DNA of 64,000 nucleotides, taken from the NCBI RefSeq assembly GCF_000091045.1, contig NC_006685.1, positions 1,356,201 to 1,420,200 on the forward strand, written 5' to 3'. How positions within the stretch are numbered: the first letter of the stretch is position 1; each line of letters starts with the position of its first letter. The translations under genes and the position numbers were made by a program. Origin of the DNA: Cryptococcus deneoformans JEC21. Taxonomy: Eukaryota > Basidiomycota > Tremellomycetes > Tremellales > Cryptococcaceae. Below are positions 46,801 to 58,061 of the stretch, in pieces. The notes beneath the pieces were generated by a model that saw only the letters and a program-made list of their open reading frames with translations, was not told the origin of the DNA and did no database searches.

Positions 46801-49152
46801 TCGGGAACCCAAATCGACATTGCGCTGGAGCGTCGGAGGGAGCATTACGCTTGCGTTTCATGCAGTACTGAGAGTGAGTTGCATGGCGCTGAAAGCAGTT
46901 GATCCTTTGCGCAACAGCGTGATGAGTAAACTCAATGTCTGCGAACGCTAAAGAGGAAGGATGACAGTCGCCTGCAGGAAGACCGACTTCAGGATTGAAA
47001 GCTGTGATGTGTTTATCCCAGAATTCAGCGAATGCGTTCCTAGACATGTCATCCCCCAACGCAGAGGGATCTGGCGCTCCATCCATCCAGATAAGACCGT
47101 GCACATGAGAGGAACCTCGACTTTGCCATTCATAACGGAACCACCATTCCTTTACCTTGAACACTGGTTTTATTACGTGCTCGAAAAATAACTGGAATCG
47201 TTTCTGAAAATACCATGCAGTGATAGCAGGATTGTTATTGACATTCTTGCTGTTGTGTCGCTGACGAGCAGTTTCCGAAACATGGGGTTCATCTGGTGGA
47301 GGCATATGTCGGTGCAGATCCGGCCAATGGAGATCAGCTGCGGTGACCGTGAGGAATGCATTTGGGGTTCCAAGTTGCTGAACCATAGCACTCAGCTCAG
47401 TGCTCCTTTTATGCCAATATGGAGCGGTCCCTCGAAGTTGATGACCCCCCCTCCGAACACGATCCAACAGGCTTCGAGCATCACTTTGGGCCAAGTCTCG
47501 CAGGTCTCCGGCAGACAACCCTCTATCTTCCTCATTCCTGGAAACCAAAAAGCCCGACATCTTCTTCGCTTGCCAACGCAGTAAAGCATTGAATGCATAG
47601 AACCTGAAGCGAGGATCACTGGCAAATCTCCCGTCTTTATAACGAAGTAGATGCCTGAAATACTCATCCGGATGAACTGCATGAATGCGATGGGCATGAA
47701 GGTCCGCCACACCACTCGGGAATAGGAAGGGGAAGGCTTCGATCAGGTATTCGTGACCTTGGTCATGTTCGTTGACAGGTTGGGATCCCAGTAGGGGAAC
47801 CGCGAGTGCGATTTCCTCACCATCATCATCACGTGCATAATGGCCGAGAGCAGCCCTAGCATCATCCAGCTCCATTCCAGGCTGCATCAAATTGGGGACA
47901 CAACCTGCTGAGACAATGTCGTTATTGGCTTCTGGAAGGTTGCCTGCGTGAGGACCAGAATCAGGGGCGGTGTGGGTTGTGACATTAGGGTCTGAAGCTT
48001 GGGTTGCTGAACGTAGGCGGTGGAAGACTGACCCATCTTCTGGGAGGCTGGCCAGATTCTCTTGACTGATGATGATGTCTCGGTAAGAAGGGTGAAAACG
48101 TTGAAGGGCCAGCAGGTTATCAATAAGCCGTTGTCGTTTGACATGGAACTCTGCGCGGTTCCCAAAGCCGGTGATATGTGTTGGAGAAGCCGAAGCGTCG
48201 CGAAGTATAAGAACATCCAGATGTTCAGGTAGAATAGGTAAGGTGTTCAGAAAAGCTGCATTATCACGGGAGAAAAGGCAGGTATGTCCAGCGTATGCGG
48301 TTTGCTGTCCGTGAACATTCCAATACTGGACCTGAAGGTGTATTTTGGATAAGAGAAGTTCTTCTGTATGCGACGGAGGTTCAGGACGTTGCATACCAGC
48401 TTCCTCACAAAGGTCTCCAAGTGATTTGCCTAAAATGGGGAAGGATGATGAGTAAAGAGTCTTTTTGAAACGTGATGAATCTCACCGGGATCCATATTGT
48501 TGTAGTCGGTAAACTTTGTCCTTCGTAAATAAGAGGACCTGCAACGCGTACACCTCCCCTCCCTACTGACATCCAAACCAAACCATCGCTCGTTGCACGT
48601 GATGCAAGTATCCACCGTTATCTTCTCGCATTCACTCTGAAAGGTCTTAATGCAGCTGATAGCATGTTGTGGGATAGCAGGTGCGTCAACATTATCTGTG
48701 AAGGGTATACGTGAAGGAGGGATGGTTCTTCGGCACTCAATACAGGTGTCATATGATTCGCCGTTGGCCTCGAAACGTTCTCGCGGAAACGATTCGTCAC
48801 AGAGGGCACATTTGATAGGCCTTGGTGGGCGCCGGAGTTGTTGATCACCCTCGTCTATATCATCAAAGCGTGCTGGAGCCCGGCGTTCGCGCCGTGGTCG
48901 ACGGCGAGCAGGCTGTTGATCAAGATCATGGAACTGTTGGTTACCTTCGTTTTCATCGTCCAGCCGTGTTGGAGGCCTGCTTTCACGCCTCGGATGACGA
49001 AAAGCAGGATATTGGCCACCTGGAAAGCGATCAGAGGGAAGTAAATTGCGAGGTTCAGGACTGTCATCATGCGGACGACGACGACGTCGGGCCCCGTCAG
49101 AGGTAGAGGGCATGTCGCCAATATCGGCCAAAGTTGTAGTACGTTTACTCAT
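43873..49152 (-). CDS. RepHel replicase-helicase of a Helitron-like transposon
   Basis: Rolling-circle transposase. Four exons keep one frame: 49152-48486, 48429-46108, 46051-45509 and 45467-43873, total 1,708 codons without a stop. Residues 1-222: Arg-rich start and a Cys-rich, zinc-finger-like region (CALCDES, CIECRRT, CITCNERW, CTRCRSSYL). About 480-850: Helitron-like N domain with the HUH motif GSSHVHGLIW (about residue 663) and the nucleophile motif NYVAKYASK with two Tyr (about 820). About 1230-1700: Pif1-type helicase with Walker A GTAGTGKT, Walker B YLIIDEKSMVG, LCGDFGQLPPVGD, and the late motif TIHKSQGMTLD. The C-terminus ends EEEGIFV. No endonuclease or captured host domain is seen. 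All key catalytic residues are present. Confidence 0.93.
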
Positions 49153-49225
49153 TGTCGTGGAGCGATGGTAGGGGATACCAGGGGCACTTAATGACTGCAC
49201 GACATATAGGTAGAGAATCAAGAGA

Positions 49226-49245
49226 GTAACAGGACGTAACAGGAC
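49226..49245. repeat. Tandem 10-bp repeat, two copies
   Basis: GTAACAGGAC occurs twice without a gap, in the 5' leader of the RepHel gene. Confidence 0.8.
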
Positions 49246-49256
49246 GAACGAATGAC

Positions 49257-49271
49257 AAACGCGACGCGTTT
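49257..49271. repeat. Short palindrome AAACGCG-A-CGCGTTT
   Basis: Perfect 7-bp arms with a single-base spacer, followed by a further CGCGTCG copy at 49283-49289 that pairs with CGACGCG inside it. It lies just before the duplicated segment in the transposon's 5' region. Confidence 0.75.
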
Positions 49272-49292
49272 TTGTACCAAGTCGCGTCGAGG

Positions 49293-49480
49293 AAGTGCAT
49301 GCCTACAGCCGATCATCGCTTGCCTTACCTTCTTCAGCCAAATTCAAGTAAACGGCACAGACATTTTAAGTATGCATGCATAGTACCATTAGAAGGGCGG
49401 ACCTGGAAGGAACTCAGTGGTATAACTGTCGGGGCTGCAGGATGAGTTTTGATCGAGTAATATGGAATTAAAAGAGACAT
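49293..49480. repeat. Subterminal direct repeat, unit A
   Basis: Begins AAGTGCATGCCTA and ends around GAGTAATATGGAATT. It matches unit B in the same order: CTTCAGCCAA, ATGCAT, CGGACCTG, GATGAGTTTT, CGAGTAATATGGAATT. Confidence 0.8.
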
Positions 49481-49533
49481 TAAAGGGGGTGTTTCGCGAA
49501 TATTAGTACAGAAACGCGTGAAAAAGTGGTAAA

Positions 49534-49726
49534 AAGTGCATGCCTAGAGCCTATTTGTGCGCGCCTAAGGACACACCTTCAGCCAATTTCAACTAAGTGA
49601 CCCAGAGGTGTAAAGAATGCATATACGGTATTTTTGGATGCACGGACCTGAGCCCAGTTCAATGATACAGGTTTGAAAGCCATACGATGAGTTTTAACCG
49701 AGTAATATGGAATTGAAAACACATAG
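49534..49726. repeat. Subterminal direct repeat, unit B
   Basis: Imperfect copy of unit A with an offset of 241-245 bp. It lies immediately inside the right terminal inverted repeat. Confidence 0.8.
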
Positions 49727-49757
49727 AAAGTGGGACGTCGGGAGTACTGGTTGCCCG

Positions 49758-49768
49758 CTAACGCGAGC
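49758..49768. repeat. Right 11-bp terminal inverted repeat
   Basis: CTAACGCGAGC, exact inverse of 43735-43745. On the transposon strand the sequence before it reads ...TTATC, so a 5' terminus at or near the TC is possible. Confidence 0.8.
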
Positions 49769-49775
49769 GATAACC

Positions 49776-52010
49776 ATGCGTGGCGCGATGTATCTTTCGT
49801 TTTAGTTTTGAACTTTGACCTAACAGCGGTTAAAAACACTATTTTCATTTCAAATCTAATGTTAATTATTTGAGTTTGCAGTGTGAAGTGTGAAGTTCGA
49901 CATGCGGCGAGCGGCGTTACTGGCGTTCTTCAAATCCCGGGATTCATAGTATTCGTCGGGGTCTTCGCATCTCTGCAGAATGGCAAAACTGGCTCTCTTC
50001 TCTCCGGTTGGGCGTGGGCGGTAGTCGACTCATGCTTGCGTTTCTTGTCGATCTGGTTTTATAGAAGTAGGAGGAGGTTTGGCTGCAGATAACCGAGCGA
50101 AACCGGTACAGCGCAGGCTGGCTCGGCCTGGGAGATCTTGGGCTGTGAGTCTTTGGCGAGGTACCATTTGTTGGTAATCGTCTCAGCAGTAGACTCCTCG
50201 GGATAAGTAGTAGCCTGCGCCATGCACGATCAATCTGACCAACGAATATCTTCCCAAACCTAAGACCTACAGATAGAGACGGCTTACAGGATGGGAGCTG
50301 CTCATAGACTCCTCCCTTCACGGCTCCTCCTCTTGTTCTGATGACAGCCACCGAGACCCTGCCTGGGGCGAGCTCGGACAACACGTTCCTTGGAATTGTA
50401 CGCAATCAATGCTCTTGGCACCGGTCTTTTTGAGCATATCGCCAATAGGTCGTCCAGACACTGTTCATCACAGGTGTTGATAATAATTTTGGCCTCGTAT
50501 TCCTCCTCGTCTATCAAAGACTCTTATTCAGTTCATCCTTCTTCCGTTGCTGATGAATGATCTTTGTGAGGATGGCAAGCGAGTCTCTCCTTCATTTGAC
50601 TAAGCAAGTAAGCGGTTTGGATGAAAAGAGAGGCATTTTATGGTTGTTCGCTATGAATTACTTCCAATAATATTTGCATAGTTGTGCAGTGTGCATACAA
50701 GTTAGAAGGATAGAGAAACTGTAGAAGAAGACAGACTGGACGACGGCAGACAGTGGCTACGTACGCGTCAGAGATATATAAAAGGCGTCCCGGCTTCCCA
50801 TGGAACTCATTCGTGCGCTTACTGAAAATAGGCTTCTGGGTAACTTATAAGTAGCCGTCTAAAAACCCGGACTTGAGGTCCGGAAGTCAGCCCCCGAAGG
50901 AGGTTCGGGATTCGGGTTTGAAAGTTCCAGATCTGAGGAAGGCTGTATTTTAATTATTCGCTTCCACCTTTTCGTTTTTCGTTGTCGATCATGGTCCTGA
51001 AAGTTTATAGCTTAATAAGATTTCTAGACTGATTACTTCCATTTACAGTCGGCATCATTTACGGTCCCCTACGCACACGTTTTTTCTGACCGCTGTCCCC
51101 AAGCTCCTCCATGCTTGGTGCTTATGGTCACCTACAGGCACAATACTCCACACCCAAAATTCTGTACGTTACACGTTTCAGGGATGATTTCCGTCATCCG
51201 CCGCTAGCCGCCAGCCTGCAAGCTTCATGTTTCCTTTTTTCTTTCCGTTTTCCGACGACTTCTTGAATCCTGAATGTAGTATATGGCTTTTTTTGGTTTT
51301 CAGGTATGTCAACCATCGGTGATTGACTTTCAACTGAAGGCTTCCATCTTCCGTTACCTAGGAGGGGGAAGATGGAAGGTGATAGGCGATAGCTGATGAT
51401 ACATAGGTGACAAGTGTCGAATAACAATTGAAGACGAGAGTAGGTGAGTAACCACCCCTTCATCTCCTAAACTTGTACCTGGTGCCTTTGCTTTTAATTT
51501 CCATATGCTATATGGTTTATAGCCACCGGTACCTACGTACATGCAGTTGTAATCTGCAGTCTGCAGTGCAGTTGGTCTCTTATCTCCCTTCTCAGGCATT
51601 AGGAATTGGAAGAAGTCAGTTAAGGACATAATCTTGATTGCAAAGTTCACCAAAGCTTCTTCGTCAAAGCTCTCATCACAAAAGCTATGGCGCTGGTGGG
51701 ACAGTTGTAGACATCATTTTTTTCTTCAGTTCCCAGACCGATCTGACCTCGTCTTCCATCCCACGATCATGACGGAAGAATCAGAAGCCAAGAGGAGGGA
51801 AACTACATCATATATAAAGTGCATGGGATCCCTACTGATTTCCTCTATGTTTCCTTATCAATTAGTCTCGTACACTTCAACTTCTTCTCACTTTTTCTGA
51901 CATCCACATCTTTACAGCGATCCAATTTTACGTCTGTCGTAGCGTAGCTCAACTACCTACCATAACTGTCGTTCTCAAGAAGCACCCGCGCGCAACTAAC
52001 TCTTTCCACA
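49776..52010. other. Gene-poor stretch with uncertain minus-strand coding remnants
   Basis: No gene is supported with confidence. Minus-strand open pieces at 50517-50302 (DEEEYEAKIIINTCDEQCLDD) and 50223-50080 (EESTAETITNKWYLAKDSQP) have a protein-like composition and plausible donors near them, but no family is recognised. They may be a broken or unannotated gene. A structured element lies at 50861-50920. The last 500 bp is the leader of the glutaredoxin-fold gene. Confidence 0.4.
50861..50920 (+). other. Compact multi-stem inverted-repeat element
   Basis: Two perfect 6-bp hairpins, CCGGAC/GTCCGG (50867-50872 with 50878-50883) and CCCGAA/TTCGGG (50893-50898 with 50904-50909), are enclosed by AAACCC/GGGTTT (50863-50868 with 50914-50919). 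The outer arm shares two bases with the first hairpin. This would fold as a three-way junction. The host gene or RNA is unknown; it could be a small structured RNA or a transposon terminus. Confidence 0.55.
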
Positions 52011-53714
52011 ATGTCCGAAGTGGATGTCATTATTGTTAGTTTCTACCCATCTACACGTCTCGATCTCGATCCTTGCTTATTGTTATTGCAGATACCCACT
52101 TTTCCCCCTTCCCCTCCTACGACATCGTCGTCAAGAATGATATCCACTTCGCCTGAGTGGTTCTCAGCACCCGTAAAGCCCCCTTATAAGCCTTCTCCCC
52201 TTTCAATTAGCATACCGATCAGTCCCTTAACCGTCATGGACTCCGAGTCCGACTCCAACATCAATCATCAGGAAGACGGGTCTCTTTCCCCCGAAGCCTC
52301 CACCCCGCCTCTTTCACCCTCGGATGCAATTTCATCGGTTGACATGACACGCAAAGTCTCGTCTTATTCTACATGCTCCAGTGGCTCTGACGGTGATACC
52401 GAGGAAGTCATTGTCACCCCTTCCTCTCAAAGCCCGTCTTCTCAAGGTCGAAATTCCCCAAGCAGTTATTTTGATTTTGACTCCCGCAGAGGCAAGGAAG
52501 ATTCTCGTTCAAGGCCCCCCCGTGTTCCAGTCAGGGGACTAATTGAGCCCATGTGGAAACTAGAGGAAAAGGAGAAGTCTGAGGTCAAAGTCAAATCTAC
52601 AGGGACAAACAAACTTCTTGAGCCTTTCCAGATGGCATTTCCTACTAAAGTGAGTCCATGGATATAGGATCTCGTGATGCTGAGCTGACTCTTTATATGC
52701 TCTAGAAACATACCGATATACAATATGTTTTTGACGAGGATTCATTCGTTCTTACCCATGTGCCCGCAAAGATAGTGTCACTTTCTGTCTTCAAGCCTCG
52801 TCTTCCTCGGGTGCCTAGGTGGCAGCGTCCCATTGTCATTGCAGTCATGTCTATTCTTCTTTTCGGCTCTCTTTGCATAGTTTCCTGGTTCCAGCAGTCG
52901 CTCATCAACGCTGAGCGTTCGATAGCAGTCAGGAAAGGGGAGTGGATGGTAAAATATGGTGCAATCGCCAAAGCTGAGTCAGATGTGAGTACATCAGAGG
53001 CATGAGTTTTGGTACTTTCTGCTAATTGCTACGTAGCAAATGGTTGATACTGAGCCCGGCTATAAACCAGCGAAGCCCCAACATCACTCTCTCAAAGGTC
53101 AGTCGAAGCTTTCAAAACGTGTTGACGAGGAGCAGAAACCCTTCAAGAAAGTCAGTTTTCACATGACTAAAGATGAGGAGTTGGCCGCCTTGATGAGCTT
53201 CATTGTCGGTACCAGCGCCAACGCGCTTCCCCCTATCGATCCCGAGAACGAACTTTCTCTTGAAGGATTCTTACCTTTCAATCCTCACTCACCCCATGCC
53301 AAGACTGAACTTGAGGAGCTGGTTCGCACCCAATGGGAAGTTAATCCCATCATGGTTCTGGGTAACATGCGTGACCCCATGATGCGCGAAGCGCGAGCTC
53401 TGTTTAAGAAATACAACGTCAAACCTGCCCCCTTTTATGTTGACATCGATCAACGATCAGATTCCGCCCATCTTTCAGCAACTCTCGAGCACATTCTTGG
53501 CAAGCAAACTGGTCCTTATGTTCTGCTTGCAGGCAAAAATATCGGCAACACGTCCAAGCTTATTGAGCTTGAGACGAACGGAGCCCTCATTGATACTGTC
53601 AAGGAAGCAGGAGCTACCATAGCTAAGAAGTTGAAGAAGAACAAGCATCAAAGAGAGGAAGAGCGAAAGGAGAACGAGCGAGTTCTGGGTCCTCAACGGA
53701 TTGCAGGCGCCTGA
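52011..53714 (+). CDS. Membrane-anchored glutaredoxin-fold protein without the active-site cysteine
   Basis: Exons 52011-52649 (with a possible 57-nt intron inside), 52706-52984 and 53037-53714. The N-terminal 220 residues are Ser/Pro-rich and probably cytosolic. A single helix (RPIVIAVMSILLFGSLCIVSW, about 52827-52890) spans the membrane. The C-terminal domain resembles the Grx6/Grx7 type, with ELEELVRTQWEVNPIMVLGN, then EARALFKKYNVKPAPFYVDI, and GPYVLLAGKNIGNTSKLIEL. Where glutaredoxins have CxxC/CxxS after the first strand, this has MRDPMM, so thiol chemistry through the usual residue is not possible. The C-terminal tail is Lys/Glu-rich. Location in the ER or Golgi is inferred from yeast relatives. 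Confidence 0.8.
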
Positions 53715-55263
53715 GCATTTTGATACGGATTTTGAATCTAAGTAGCCTTTGATTATGTACTTGTACACGGATTCTTTTTTTCCTTTCGGTACTTTCATCA
53801 TTAGTAGCAATACAAGCTTCTTTTTCGTTTATAATTGGTGCACAGATAATAATGAACATGCACTCACCTCTTTGACAACGACTTTTACATTTTCATTCAT
53901 ATCATGTTACAACATCAGGTATGCCTTCGGAGCCAGACCACTGGTAATGACGTCCTGGTTAGGTTTTTGAACGATGAATGAAGTTTCCGAACAGCCATTA
54001 CCGTGTTTTAACTACTATTATAGATGTCGATGCGTGCGTGACCTTTCCAAATGACAAGCTAAAGCGCCAAAGAAATGAAACTCGCATGTCGTAATGTAAT
54101 AGTAGATCAGGGTCCGGTGTGCACCAGTATTTTATTAACAAATACTGCACTACAATATATTAAGGGGAAATGTACGCTAACAATCTTCTGAGGCCAAGAA
54201 GGCGTCGTCGCCGTTCTTAGTCCGATTATATCTTATCTTAACGCATCTACGTATTTCAAAATATATTCTTCGGACCCTTTTGCATTATGTAGTAGAAGGG
54301 GCTGCTGTCTCAAAATGCGACATGTCATCACGACTCTCCATCACTGCAGCGTTCTTAGCTCGCTCTTTGTTGGCCTACTGTCAGTCGTCCACATTCCACT
54401 TTTTACTTACATTGGAAGTATTGGGTAAACAATACACATTTATACCTGCTCATCATGCAGCAGCAGGGCTCAGGACGACGGCCTTTATATAAATACAATC
54501 GTCATGCTGATGTTATAATTTATAATTGAGATAATTTTGTTTTGTATTTGGCTCCAATGAATGATGCGCTACTATGGATGGTTGCTCGTTGCTCATTCAT
54601 CTACCGTACGTAATAGACATTAATCAGATATTCATTGTGCTGTTTGTGCATCGTGTAAATGTACCGTAGTAACGTGCGCGTCGTGGCGTTCATCAGCAAC
54701 TGTCACGCCCAGAGGTCCTAACGGGCTGAAGTATCGAATCAAAAGTTGAGAAATGTTGAATAATTACTATAGTCGGACGACGCGTCGGCGCCACACCCCA
54801 CAAATCCCTGGCATTCCGCCCTGGGCAGCATGGCTGAGGACTTGTTGCCAAGTTGTTCAAAATGTTGCCAGGGACGGAATTGACGGGGCTCGGGGCTACT
54901 GCTTCTGGTAACTTTGTGTACGGCTTTGAACCCTGAATTATTGCGGTCAGTTCCTGAACAACGCGTCAGTAGAGCACGCTAAGAAGAAGGAAGAAATGAA
55001 GAACAACAAAACCTGCCATCTCTTCTTCTTTCTCTTTTTTTATTGCTCAATCCTCCATCCATCCTTTCTAGAAGCCCTAATCCCGACCTCCTGGCTCCGC
55101 TTCTCTTCTTCTTCATTCTCCGTACAACTGGAACCTGGTGTTCTGTACAGCCTTGACGGCATCTACTCTCGTTTAATCTGTTTGCTGGTCAAACTAATCT
55201 GGAGTTTCAAACCAGTAACCGATCATTCCCTAGTACCTCACTCTTTACTCATTGACACCCATA
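53715..55263. other. Intergenic, about 1.55 kb
   Basis: AT-rich 3' flank, then the upstream region and pyrimidine-rich leader of the glucanase gene (CTTCTTCTTTCTC near 55020). No gene seen. Confidence 0.5.
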
Positions 55264-58061
55264 ATGGCCCCCATCATTGAAGCTGCCGTGGTTCTCCTAG
55301 CTCTTACGGGCAACATTGTGGAGGCTAAGCCCCTGCGCACTCCCGGTCGACATGCGCCCCCAGGTGTGGCTAATGTCCTCGCTTCGTCCAAGAGGTCTCT
55401 TCATAGTCTTCTTGCCAGGTACTACGGAACTGCTCACGGGCTGGTGGGTCTTTGTCTACTCTTATATACATCGTTTCTGATCACGTCCCTCCGTAGAGTA
55501 AACCGCCTTCTCTTCCTACCAAGCGTGACACGTCCTTACCGAACGGGTGGTCAACCTTTGGTTGCGTCGCCGAGTCTTATGACGAGCGTTTACTGCAAGG
55601 ATTTGCATTTTCATCTTCCAGCCTTACTCCTTTTCTTTGCGTCACCGAATGTACAAAATTAGGGTATACTATGGCAGGCACCGAGTACGGCGATGAGGTG
55701 AGTCGTGAAAGTTTGTTCGCAACTTGTCGCTAACTGTCCGTAGTGTTACTGTGGCGATAATTTCGTCGGTAATGGCGGTGGCATGGCTCCTTCTTCCTTC
55801 TGCAGTATGCCATGCGAGGGCGACACAAGTGAGATGTGCGGCAACAGTTGGTATCTTAATCTCTACACGTACAACTCTAGCGCTCTTCCTCTTTGTAGCG
55901 GGCCTACCAGCACGGTTTCTGCTCCTGTGGAAGAAACTAGTAGTCTTTTGTCTACGTATTACTCGACCTTTGAATCCTCTGTAACCGCCACCTCATCTTT
56001 GGCGTCTGCTTCTTCAACAGATGCCACCATTAGTGCCAATTCATCGAGCTCCGTGATGTCTGCTTCCGCGACTGCGACGGTATCCTCAAGCGCTATAGAG
56101 ACAGCCGGGTCTGTGACCAATAGCGTCTCTAGTGATACCGCTCCTGCAGCGACATCCATTTCGACTTGTCCCATACATGAGGATTCCGACGACTCTTCCG
56201 AGTGGTATGCGCTTGGCTGTGGCTTGGACTCCGAGGATCGGATTCTATCGTCATACTTTATAAGCCTTGACAATATGACTGTCGACTCTTGTCTCACAAT
56301 CTGCGAAACCCGTGGATACGTGTATGCGGGGTAAGCATGCTCGTTAAATGGTGTTCGATTAATTAGCTGACATTGTGGATCAGCCTGCAATACTCCGATG
56401 AGTGTTACTGTGGAAACTCATTATCCTCGTCTACAAGTTACGACAGCACTCGGTGTGATATGGACTGCGCTGGGGACTCTGAGGATACTTGTGGTGGTAC
56501 TTGGGCTATTGAACTCTTCAGTCTCATCTCGTCATCTTCAAGTTCCTGTACCGATAGTCTGTCCACCGAGAGTGCAACCACAACTCTTGTTACCTCAACT
56601 ACTAGCGGGTTCAACACTGCAAATACCACCGCGATTGCGAGTAGCACAGACTCTGCTTCTTCAGTCATTGTTACCTCCTCAGAACGCGCTACAGAAGCTA
56701 CTTCTGTTACCGAGTCTACGGCGGGATCTGAGACAGTCAGTGTCCCCGTCACGTCGGCATCCGTCATTTCCCCAACTAGTACGACTTCTACGGAGTCCAC
56801 CGCTTCTGCAGCCTCAACTTCTGTCCCATCTTCTTCCAGCACTCATCAAGTCTGGGCTCACTATATGGTCGGTAATACCTACCCTTATACTGTTTCAAAT
56901 TGGGCTAGCGACATTTCTGCCGCTTTAGCGGCTGGTATTGATGGGTTCGCACTCAACATGGGTTCCGACGACTGGCAACCCGCTCGTGTAGCAGATGCGT
57001 ACTCTGCCGCCGCTTCTACAGGCTTTAAGTTGTTCCTGTCTCTTGACATGACCGTTCTCAGCTGTTCGTCATCTTCGGATGCCGCAAAGCTCGTCTCTAT
57101 CGTTGAAGGATACGCAACTGCGACCGCTCAAGCCACCTACGAGGGCAAGGTACTCGTCTCCACCTTTGCTGGTTCGGATTGTGCTTTCAGCTGGCAGACA
57201 GACTTTGTAGACGTTCTCTCGTCTGCTGGAATCAACATCTTCTTTGTACCTAGTATCTTCTCCGACGTCAGCACGTTCTCTTCCAACACTTGGATGGACG
57301 GTGAGCTCAATTGGAATTCTGGGTGGCCGATGGGAGCCGAGGACATCACTACTACGTCAGATGACGCGTACATGGCCGCCCTTGGCAGCAAAGAATACAT
57401 GCCTGCTGTGTCTCCGTTCTTCTACACTCACTTCGGTCCCAATTCCTGGAATAAGAACTGGCTTTACCGTTCCGATGATTGGCTCTACTGCACTCGATGG
57501 GAACAGATTATAGCCATGCGTGACAGTGTGCAGATGACGGAAATTCTTACTTGGAACGATTTTGGAGAATCCTCGTACATTGGTCCTATTGAAGGTGCTC
57601 TTCCTGCAGGCTCTGAGGCCTTTGTTGATGGTTTCACACACACTGGGCTCTACTCCCTCACCTACTATTACGCAACTGCATTTAAGACCGGTGCCTACCC
57701 GACTATCACAGAAGACGAAATCATCGTATGGGCCCGCCCTCACCCGCACGATGCAACTGCCTCGTCCGACTCCATTGGCAGACCTACAGGCTGGTCCTAC
57801 ACAGAGGATTACCTGTACGCAGTAGCCTTGACGACAGACGCTGCTACCGTGACTCTTACATCAGGTTCCACCACTGAAACGTTCACTGTCTCAGCCGGTC
57901 TCACTAAGCTCAGGGTCTCCTTGTCCGAGGGTTCCATCTCCGGTTCAATCTCTCGTTCGGGCAGCACAGTGGCTTCTTATGATGCAGGCTCCGCCTTCAC
58001 GTACACTACCTCACCCACCACTTATAACTTCAATTACTTTGTTGGATCTAGCTCTTCATAG
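55264..58061 (+). CDS. Secreted alpha-1,3-glucanase (GH71) with two WSC domains
   Basis: Cell-wall enzyme acting on alpha-1,3-glucan. The start at 55264 (MAPIIEAAVVLLALTGNIVEA) is a signal peptide, followed by a dibasic region (LPTKRDT). WSC domain 1 runs from GWSTFGCVAESYDERLLQGF (about 55540) across an intron to CYCGDNFVGNGG...CGNSWYLNLY (about 55870). WSC domain 2 covers YALGCGLDSEDRIL (about 56205) to CYCGNSLSSS...CGGTWAIELF (about 56510). A Ser/Thr-rich, probably O-glycosylated linker follows. GH71 begins at VWAHYMVGNTYPYTVSNWAS (about 56850), with FALNMGSDDW and WNDFGESSYIGP. A beta-sandwich-like end (TLTSGSTTETFTVSAGLTKL) closes the protein. No GPI signal. About four or five exons. Confidence 0.92.

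Larger units (their letters stand above)
43704..49775 (-). mobile_element. Helitron/Helentron-type rolling-circle transposon, apparently complete
   Basis: About 6.0 kb, in minus orientation. The single gene is an intact RepHel. Ends: GCTCGCGTTAG at 43735-43745 and its exact reverse complement CTAACGCGAGC at 49758-49768. Outside the left repeat, at the 3' end of the element, a hairpin TTTTGATAC (10-nt loop) GTATCAAAA spans 43704-43731. Short terminal inverted repeats with a 3' stem-loop resemble the Helitron2/Helentron type more than the canonical TC...CTRR type; exact end bases are not fixed. Near its 5' end is an imperfect direct duplication. It sits in an upstream region of a small gene. 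It appears recent, because the coding part is unbroken. Confidence 0.85.

Noticed and set aside
56398..56928. Second-frame 176-codon ORF within the glucanase
   Set aside because: Overlaps the Ser/Thr-rich linker in another frame; Leu/Pro-rich composition is an artefact of the repetitive codons.
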